The notes below the pieces were generated by a model that was not told where the DNA came from, did no database searches, and saw nothing but the letters and a program-made list of their open reading frames with translations. From contig CAWFGX010000002.1 in assembly GCA_963815375.1 (NCBI GenBank), positions 496,001-560,000 on the forward strand: 64,000 bases of DNA, read 5' to 3'. This document shows positions 58,807-64,000 of the stretch, piece after piece (the first letter of the stretch is position 1; every line of letters begins with the position of its first letter). Source of the stretch: JASHPR01 sp963815375 (lineage in GTDB: Bacteria; Actinomycetota; Actinomycetes; Streptosporangiales; Streptosporangiaceae). The position numbers were made by a program, and so were the translations under genes.

Positions 58807-60369
58807 CTAGGTGCCCGCTGCCCGCCACAGCGGGCGGAGCAGGCCGTCCTCGCTGAGGTCGAGCATCCTTGTGTAGACCTGGCGCCAGGTCGCGTAGGCG
58901 CCGTCATAGACGGCTGCCGCGTGCGGGCCCGGCTCGAACGTCGCTGCGCGCTGGCGCAGCTCGCCGTCGAGATCGGTGAGGCTGGCGTAGACACCAGCGC
59001 CTTTGCCGGCGCACAGCGCGGCGCCGAGGGCGCTGCTCTCGGTGACCGCTGGCACGCTGACCGGCAGCCCGAGCACGTCGGCCATGATCTGCGGCCACAG
59101 CGTGCCCTTGGCAGCGCCGCCGCTGAAGGTCAGGCCGGGCACGCGGGCACCGGTCAGCTCGGTGATGATGGCGAGGTGGCCACGGGCTACGTAGGCGGCG
59201 GCCTCCTCGATAGCCCTGATGCAGGCCGCACGCCCACTGCCGCCGGGGTCGGTCAGGTCGAACTGCAGGAACGACGGGCTCGCGTGCACCCAGCGCCCGG
59301 CATTCATGAGGTTCGACAGCACAGCGATGACGCCGTTCGAGCCGGGCGGGATGGTGGCCGCCGCCTCCTCCATCACCACGTACGGGTCAATGCCGCGCTG
59401 CCGGGCCGCTGCGACCTCGCTGGCGCAGAACGCGTCCCGGTACCAGCGCATCGCCAGGCCGGAGTAGAAGCCGATCCCTTCCAGCATCCACTCACCTGGT
59501 GTGACGTGGCACAGCGTGCGCAGCCTGCGTTCGGGGTCGATCAGCGGTTTGGCCGCCAGCACCGCGTGCTGCCAGAAGGTACCGGCGAGCACGGCGAACT
59601 CCCCCTCCCGCATGCCCGCGCCGAGCAGGCCGAGCTGGGTGTCCGCACCGCCCGCGACCACCGGCGTGCCAATCCGCAGGCCGGTCTGGTCCGCGGCCGT
59701 GGCGGTCACAGCGCCGAGCACGGTGCCCGGGTCCACGACAGCAGGGAGCACGTCCGGGCTGATGCCGCAGGCCTTCGCGATCGCCTGCGACCAGGTGCGG
59801 CCGACCAGGCTGAACATCCCCGAACTCGACCCGCAGGACGGCTCGGTCACCAGCACGCCGGACAGCCGGAAGGCGATCCAGTCGCTGAGCATGCCCATGC
59901 CGCCGATGTGCTCGAAGACGTCCGGCCGGTTGCGCGCCAGCCAGCGCAGCCGGGCCGGGGCGGTGATCGAGACCCAGTCGCCCGCCTCGGCGAAGATCTG
60001 GTCGGCTGTCCCGTCCGCGACCAGTTCCGCGGCCTCCCTGGTGGCCCGGCTGTCCGCGTTCGGGCAGGCCCACAGCTCGGCGCCGCCGCGGTCGTACACG
60101 ACGATGCCCTCGCGCATGCTGGTCGCGGCCACCGCCAGGACGTCGGAGTTAGCGGCGCCCGCCTGGCCCATGGCGTCGCGGATGCAGTAGCAGATGGCCA
60201 GCCAGTTCGCCTCCACGTCGAAGTCCTGGCCGCCCGGCACGCCCGGCGGCTCGCGGTGCGTCCATTCCCGCAGCGAGGTGGCCACCTGCTGGCCCGTGGT
60301 GCTGAACAGCACCGCCCGGCAGCTTCCGGTGCCCGCGTCCACCGCGAGCAGATACGGCCCGCCGCTCAT
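58807..60369 (-). CDS. lsrK: LsrK-like FGGY kinase (autoinducer-2 kinase type)
   Basis: A 520-residue FGGY sugar kinase. It follows LsrK along its length: YLLAVDAGTGSCRAVLFSTT, VAATSMREGIVVYDRGGAEL, ISDWIAFRLSG-like LSDWIAFRLSGVLVTEPS, GTFWQHAVLAAKPLIDPERR, MRWYRDAFCASEVA, VPPGS-type IPPGSNGVIAV, FSGGAAKGTLWPQIMADVLG and a PLWRAAGT end. LsrK phosphorylates the open form of AI-2 (DPD). The ATG at 60369 has GGAGG in front. The LsrF-like gene follows directly, but no LsrABCD transporter or LsrR is present, so an AI-2-like sugar of another source is possible. Confidence 0.88.
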   Translation of the reverse strand: MSGGPYLLAVDAGTGSCRAVLFSTTGQQVATSLREWTHREPPGVPGGQDFDVEANWLAICYCIRDAMGQAGAANSDVLAVAATSMREGIVVYDRGGAELWACPNADSRATREAAELVADGTADQIFAEAGDWVSITAPARLRWLARNRPDVFEHIGGMGMLSDWIAFRLSGVLVTEPSCGSSSGMFSLVGRTWSQAIAKACGISPDVLPAVVDPGTVLGAVTATAADQTGLRIGTPVVAGGADTQLGLLGAGMREGEFAVLAGTFWQHAVLAAKPLIDPERRLRTLCHVTPGEWMLEGIGFYSGLAMRWYRDAFCASEVAAARQRGIDPYVVMEEAAATIPPGSNGVIAVLSNLMNAGRWVHASPSFLQFDLTDPGGSGRAACIRAIEEAAAYVARGHLAIITELTGARVPGLTFSGGAAKGTLWPQIMADVLGLPVSVPAVTESSALGAALCAGKGAGVYASLTDLDGELRQRAATFEPGPHAAAVYDGAYATWRQVYTRMLDLSEDGLLRPLWRAAGT

Positions 60370-60478
60370 AGCGCCTCCACAACACCGGCCGTCCGGCCGA
60401 CCGTCGCGGCGGCCTCGCCCGTGCGGTAGCAACCGTGAACGGAGCGCTGGTGCAGTTCGGTGTGCACGAGAGTTCCGT

Positions 60479-61564
60479 TCATGACGCGCCCGCCGGGCCG
60501 CCCATCCGCGCCTGGCTAGCCAGTACCTCTGGATTGGCCAGGTTGCCGGGCACCTGACCTGCTGCGATCTCGGCGACGGCTGCCGCTGTCAGCTCGGCGC
60601 CGCGCCGAAGCGTCTCGTACGTGGCCCCGCCGATGTGCGGCGTGATGATGACGTTCGGCCGGTCCAGCAGCGGGTGCCGGGCCCCGGCAGCCGGGCGGGC
60701 GGCAACGTCGAGCGCGGCGCCCGCCAGCCGTCCGCTGGCCAGGGCCTCGCGCAGGGCTTCCTCATCGACCAGCGAGTCCCGCGCTGTGTTGATGAGCAAC
60801 GATCCCTGGCGCATGCGTGCGAACGCCGCGGCGCCGATCAGGTGCCGGTTTTCAGCGGTGGCCCGGGCATGCAGCGAGACGATGTCCGCCTGGATCAGCA
60901 GATCCTCCAGCGGCACGATGCGGACACCTGCGGGGACGCTGTCCGCCAGCACCGGGTCGTAGCCGATCACTTCGAAGCCGAGCGCCTGGGCCAGACCGGC
61001 CACTTCGCGGCCTACATGGCCCAGCCCGATCAGGCCCAGCGTTGTGCTCGCGGCCTCGGCGCCGATGAACTCGCGCCCCTCAAAGTTGCTGTCACCCAAC
61101 GGCATGCCATCCAGCAGCCGACGGCGGGCCGCTGGCACGCCGCGGATCAGCGCCAGCGCGAGGCCGACGGTCAGCTCGGCGACGGCCCTGGCGTTGCGGC
61201 CCGGAGCGGTGGCCACCGGGATGCCGCGCGCCGTCGCCGCGGCCACGTCCACGTTGGCTGGCCCACCACGGGCGCAGCAGACCAGCCGCAGCGGTGCGGC
61301 GTCCAGCGCCTCGGCTGTGACCGGTGCCCCGTGCACCACGAGCACGTCATGGCCACTTACTGCGGCCGCGACGGCAGCTGGGTCGCCTTCGTACTCCTGC
61401 AGCGCGGATGCCGACGCGGTCAGTGGCCCCGGGGCTTCGCTGCCGTCGATCTGCAGCTCGGTCAGGGACACCGAGCCGCTCAGGCCTGCGAACGCTGCGG
61501 CGAAGACGCTGGCCGGCATATAGCTGTCGCCGACGACCAGCACGCGCAGGTCATCACTTGTCAC
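60479..61564 (-). CDS. 2-hydroxyacid dehydrogenase (PGDH-like)
   Basis: A 361-residue D-isomer-specific 2-hydroxyacid dehydrogenase. The NAD site is TLGLIGLGHVGREVAGLAQA then FEVIGYDP; catalytic residues are Arg in CCARGGPANVD, the Glu-equivalent region at DSLVDEEALREALASGRLAG, and His in VIITPHIGGATYETL. The start is GTG at 61564, overlapping the VOC gene stop (GTGA); the longer open frame is a shadow. It resembles 3-phosphoglycerate- or erythronate-type dehydrogenases. It sits between the VOC and kinase genes in the operon. Confidence 0.88.
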   Translation of the reverse strand: MTSDDLRVLVVGDSYMPASVFAAAFAGLSGSVSLTELQIDGSEAPGPLTASASALQEYEGDPAAVAAAVSGHDVLVVHGAPVTAEALDAAPLRLVCCARGGPANVDVAAATARGIPVATAPGRNARAVAELTVGLALALIRGVPAARRRLLDGMPLGDSNFEGREFIGAEAASTTLGLIGLGHVGREVAGLAQALGFEVIGYDPVLADSVPAGVRIVPLEDLLIQADIVSLHARATAENRHLIGAAAFARMRQGSLLINTARDSLVDEEALREALASGRLAGAALDVAARPAAGARHPLLDRPNVIITPHIGGATYETLRRGAELTAAAVAEIAAGQVPGNLANPEVLASQARMGGPAGAS

Positions 61565-62070
61565 GGGTAGACGTAGCTGGGCTTGAGGTCGATGGCGTGA
61601 CCGCTGCCGGATTCGAGCACGAACTTCAGCAGCGGCGCGGTGTCCAGGTAGTAGAACTCGATCGACTCGCCGATCCTGCCGCTCATCAGGATCTCGGCGC
61701 CGCGAGCCCGCCAGTGCTGCTTCATCAGCGAGCTGTCCTGCTCGGAGTGCTTCATGCAGGCGATGTGCTGCACGCCCTCGCCGTGGGTGTCGAGGAACTC
61801 CTGGTAGATGCTCGGGCCGCTGACCGGCTGGATGAGCTCGAAGCCGAGGCCGTCGACCGATGCCTCCGCGCCGATCATCCGGAACTCCACGGGCTCGCCC
61901 TTGACCCGGGTGTCGTGCAGCAGCGGAGGCTTGTAGTCGAACACGCTCCACGGCCCCCAGCCGAGCGTCTGCGTGTAGGTCTTCAGGGCCGCCTCGATGT
62001 CGCGGACTACGACCGCTATCTGGGTGATCTTCATGGGGGTGGGCGGTGCGGGGATACTGCTGTCGGTCAC
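61561..62070 (-). CDS. VOC-family (glyoxalase/methylmalonyl-CoA-epimerase-like) protein
   Basis: A 169-residue protein with two beta-alpha-beta-beta-beta units: KITQIAVVVRDIEAALKTYT with LGWGPWSVFDYKPP, and EGVQHIACMKHSEQDSSLMK with GAEILMSGRIGESIEFYYLD. Likely metal ligands are Gln/His in TQIAVVV and GVQHIAC and Glu in SIEFYYLD. Such proteins in sugar operons act as epimerases, isomerases or lyases on keto sugars. Overlaps the dehydrogenase start by four bases. Confidence 0.85.
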   Translation of the reverse strand: MTDSSIPAPPTPMKITQIAVVVRDIEAALKTYTQTLGWGPWSVFDYKPPLLHDTRVKGEPVEFRMIGAEASVDGLGFELIQPVSGPSIYQEFLDTHGEGVQHIACMKHSEQDSSLMKQHWRARGAEILMSGRIGESIEFYYLDTAPLLKFVLESGSGHAIDLKPSYVYP

Positions 62071-62088
62071 TGCTGCCTCCTCAGCGAG

Positions 62089-62847
62089 TCATGGAAGTGA
62101 GCGGAACGGGAGGGTGCCGGGCGCGCTGGCCGCGCGCTCAAGCCGCTCCAGCATCCGGGCGAGATTGCGGGCCGGGTCGATGCCGTCGTAGATCGCGCTG
62201 CCGCTGACGATGACGTCCGGGCCCCATCTGGCGATGTCGGCTGCGTTCGCCATCGTGACGCCGCCATCGACGCCGACGATCACCGCGGCCCGCGCCGACT
62301 CGACAAGCTCCCGCACGGCGCGAACGCGCCTCTTCGTGTTCGCGGCCGGACGCTGCCCGGGCCAGCCGGGGTTGACAGCGAGCACCAGGACGAGATCGAC
62401 GAGCTCCAGCACTGGCTCGACCGCCTGCACCGGGGTGCCGGGGTTGATCGCGACGCCGCGCAGCACGACACCCGGCCCGGCCGCGGCGAGCTCGGTCAGC
62501 TCCTGCAATGTCCGGTGCAGGTGCCTGGTGGACTCGGCGTGCACGGTCACGACCGACGCCCCGGCTTTGACGATGTCGGGCAGCAGGCGGCGGGGCTCGT
62601 CAACCATCAGGTGCGCGTCCACCGCGGCCCCTGTGGACGCGACCGCCCGGATGAAAGCGGGGCCCACCGTCAGCTGCGGGCAGAACGTGCCGTCCATGAC
62701 GTCGACGTGCGCCCAGCAGGACGAGTCGCGCAGCGGTTCCAGCTCCGCGCCGAGTCTGGTGAGGTCGGCGGTTAGCACGCCGACGCTGAGGCGCGGGGCC
62801 ACGGTCGCATCCCCATCGCTCAGATAGGGGCGGGCAGCAGAGGTCAT
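62089..62847 (-). CDS. Ribulose-phosphate 3-epimerase homologue (LsrE-like)
   Basis: A 252-residue beta/alpha barrel. WAHVDVMDGTFCPQLTVGPA (metal and catalytic Asp, consensus HxDxMDGxFxP), VDAHLMVDEPRRLL, VVTVHAEST, VNPGWPGQRPAANTKRRVRA and VGVDGGVTMANAADI are the Rpe hallmarks, with VSGSAIYDG at the phosphate site. A dedicated copy in a catabolic operon, like LsrE in enteric lsr operons. It overlaps the DUF4432 gene by four bases and is probably phospho-sugar specific. Confidence 0.9.
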   Translation of the reverse strand: MTSAARPYLSDGDATVAPRLSVGVLTADLTRLGAELEPLRDSSCWAHVDVMDGTFCPQLTVGPAFIRAVASTGAAVDAHLMVDEPRRLLPDIVKAGASVVTVHAESTRHLHRTLQELTELAAAGPGVVLRGVAINPGTPVQAVEPVLELVDLVLVLAVNPGWPGQRPAANTKRRVRAVRELVESARAAVIVGVDGGVTMANAADIARWGPDVIVSGSAIYDGIDPARNLARMLERLERAASAPGTLPFRSLP

Positions 62848-63956
62848 CGCACGCGCTCCACGGGCAGCAGGGCGTGCAGGCCAGCGGAGAATGCCTCGAT
62901 CGCGTCCCGGCCGTCCAGCACGCCGATCTCCAGGTGGTAACCGCGGCTCTCGCCTGGCTCCAGGAACTGCAGCTCACCGCGGGCGCGGGCGTCGAAGCGG
63001 CCAGCGTCGCGATTTGTGCTCGGCTCCATCGCCACCACGTATGTGCCGCTGCCCAGCTGCCGCCAGGTGATGTGGTGCGGCAGCGCCGCCCGCCGGTAAC
63101 GCTGGAATACCCCTAGTCCCGCCGCCCGGTTCACGACCGCAGCGCTGACATAGCCGTCCGGGCCAGCGATCATGTCGTGCTCGTAACATTCCTCGACGAA
63201 GCTGGGCCTGGGTGCCGCGAGGCTGCGGTATTCGGCATCGCAGGCGTCGCTCACGCAGGTCCCGGGCCCGGCCGGGTAGAGCAGCTCGGCGCCGGCGTCG
63301 ACGACCGGGAACCCGACGTTGCAGTGGTAAAGAAGCATGTGCGGGCAGGGCGTCGCCCCGGTGTTGGTCACGGTGTCGCTGATGCGCAGCGAGGCACCGC
63401 CCACGTCGGCCTCTACCCGGCGGCGCAGCCGCAGCTGCTCGCCGAACACAGCCGCCTGGATGACTTCGCCTTCCGCCCACAGCGTGCACTCGTCCCCGTT
63501 CCAGTTCTCGCCGTAGCCGGCAAGGCGGGCAGGGAGGCCGGTGTAGCGGCCATGCAGGCCGTAGGTCTCGGTCCGGCGGTGCGGGTAGTTGAAGATGGTC
63601 GCGTCATCGGTCCCGCCGAGCAGCGTGTGGTCAAGCCCGCAGGTGGAGACCAGCCCGCCGGGGAACCCGCGGAACCACTCGATGCCGGACGCGTCGTGCA
63701 GCCACGGGCCTATCAGCCCTGCCGGCGACCACCAGGCCAGTGACCGGCCCGCCGACCAGGCCCGGCCGATGTCGAAGCCACGGTCGACGAGGATCTCAAA
63801 GTCGAATCCGGCTCCGGATGCGAACCGGAGCAGCCGCACGCCGCGTTCAGCGCCGTCGCCTGCCTCGGCGAGCTGCACGCCAGCCACCTGCTCCAGACGG
63901 CCAACGCGCGCGAGCAGTTCCGCTCGTGTCCAGTGCCGCCCCCAGAGGTTGACCAT
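62844..63956 (-). CDS. DUF4432 aldose-1-epimerase-like protein
   Basis: A 370-residue galactose-mutarotase-fold protein. FDFEILVDRGFDIGRAWSAG, FPGGLVSTCGLDHTLLGGTD, YGLHGRYTGLPARLAGYGEN and CPHMLLYHCNVGFPVVDAGA are typical of DUF4432, with His residues in GLHGR and LYHCNVG at the presumed active site. The ATG at 63956 is preferred over the ATG at 63980 because GGGGGGAGG precedes it. First gene of the operon within the window; the promoter or more genes may lie to the right of 64000. Confidence 0.88.
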   Translation of the reverse strand: MVNLWGRHWTRAELLARVGRLEQVAGVQLAEAGDGAERGVRLLRFASGAGFDFEILVDRGFDIGRAWSAGRSLAWWSPAGLIGPWLHDASGIEWFRGFPGGLVSTCGLDHTLLGGTDDATIFNYPHRRTETYGLHGRYTGLPARLAGYGENWNGDECTLWAEGEVIQAAVFGEQLRLRRRVEADVGGASLRISDTVTNTGATPCPHMLLYHCNVGFPVVDAGAELLYPAGPGTCVSDACDAEYRSLAAPRPSFVEECYEHDMIAGPDGYVSAAVVNRAAGLGVFQRYRRAALPHHITWRQLGSGTYVVAMEPSTNRDAGRFDARARGELQFLEPGESRGYHLEIGVLDGRDAIEAFSAGLHALLPVERVR

Positions 63957-64000
63957 CTCTGGCCTCCCCCCCTCGAGCATCCGCTCACTCGCGGATCTTC

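Noticed and set aside
1..64000. CRISPR arrays, tRNA/rRNA genes, transposases, integrases, phage genes
   Set aside because: No repeat-spacer periodicity, no cloverleaf-like stretch with the GTTCRA arm in a plausible setting, and no mobile-element protein motif was seen on reading both strands.

Overview
The window is a continuous stretch of very high-GC actinobacterial chromosome. Mycothiol synthase (mshD), GlnR, a Nur-type Fur protein, MurT/GatD, the tiny bS22 (AURKAIP1/COX24-type) ribosomal protein and many GTG/TTG starts place it in Actinomycetota. Gene order (proC - BldC-like HTH - bS22; nur - ygfZ; sigma - anti-sigma; glnR - mshD) fits a Streptomyces/Streptosporangium-like lineage. I saw no rRNA or tRNA genes, CRISPR array, insertion sequence or prophage.

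Layout. 0-4.6 kb: bS22, HTH regulator, proC, proline dehydrogenase, ygfZ and nur. 4.6-8.5 kb: a 12-codon leader-like ORF, DoxX divergent from a SnoaL-tailed ECF sigma factor, a small duplicated membrane protein, nitrobindin and glutaminyl cyclase. 8.4-12.6 kb: a large FtsH-like membrane metalloprotease translationally coupled to a lipoprotein, then a DsrE protein. 12.6-28.3 kb, all on the minus strand: a probable PHO box, pstB-pstS-pstC-pstA, a GntR/UTRA regulator overlapping pstA by 4 bp, two membrane proteins that look like TraG/VirD4-type ATPases with broken P-loops, a DUF1275 protein, an intact HerA-like ATPase, and murT-gatD.

28.4-38.6 kb: sulfurtransferase/DUF1416/DUF4395 operon preceded by a cysteine-type leader peptide and a hairpin, a membrane thioredoxin, an ECF sigma/anti-sigma pair, MoaD, glnR-mshD, a gamma carbonic anhydrase with a frameshifted C-terminus, a DivIVA-like coiled-coil protein, Ppx/GppA and DUF427. 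38.6-43.5 kb: two-component system with an ABC-2 exporter, and a membrane dipeptidase. 43.5-52.2 kb: accessory genes, namely a large secreted protein, a LigM-like demethylase, an alpha/beta hydrolase, a J-PASTA fusion, an XRE-DUF397 pair, a Clp_N remnant and a ClpX-type zinc finger protein.

52.2-64 kb is one tightly packed catabolic operon read leftwards: DUF4432 aldose epimerase, Rpe/LsrE-like epimerase, VOC protein, 2-hydroxyacid dehydrogenase, LsrK-like kinase, LsrF-like thiolase/aldolase, APC permease (frameshifted), cyclase, SDR, type I mannose-6-phosphate isomerase homologue and a D-threonine-aldolase-fold protein. It looks like AI-2-style phospho-sugar chemistry without the Lsr transporter.

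At least six frameshift-like breaks occur, five of them between 51 and 59 kb, so indel errors in a draft or metagenome assembly must be weighed against real decay.
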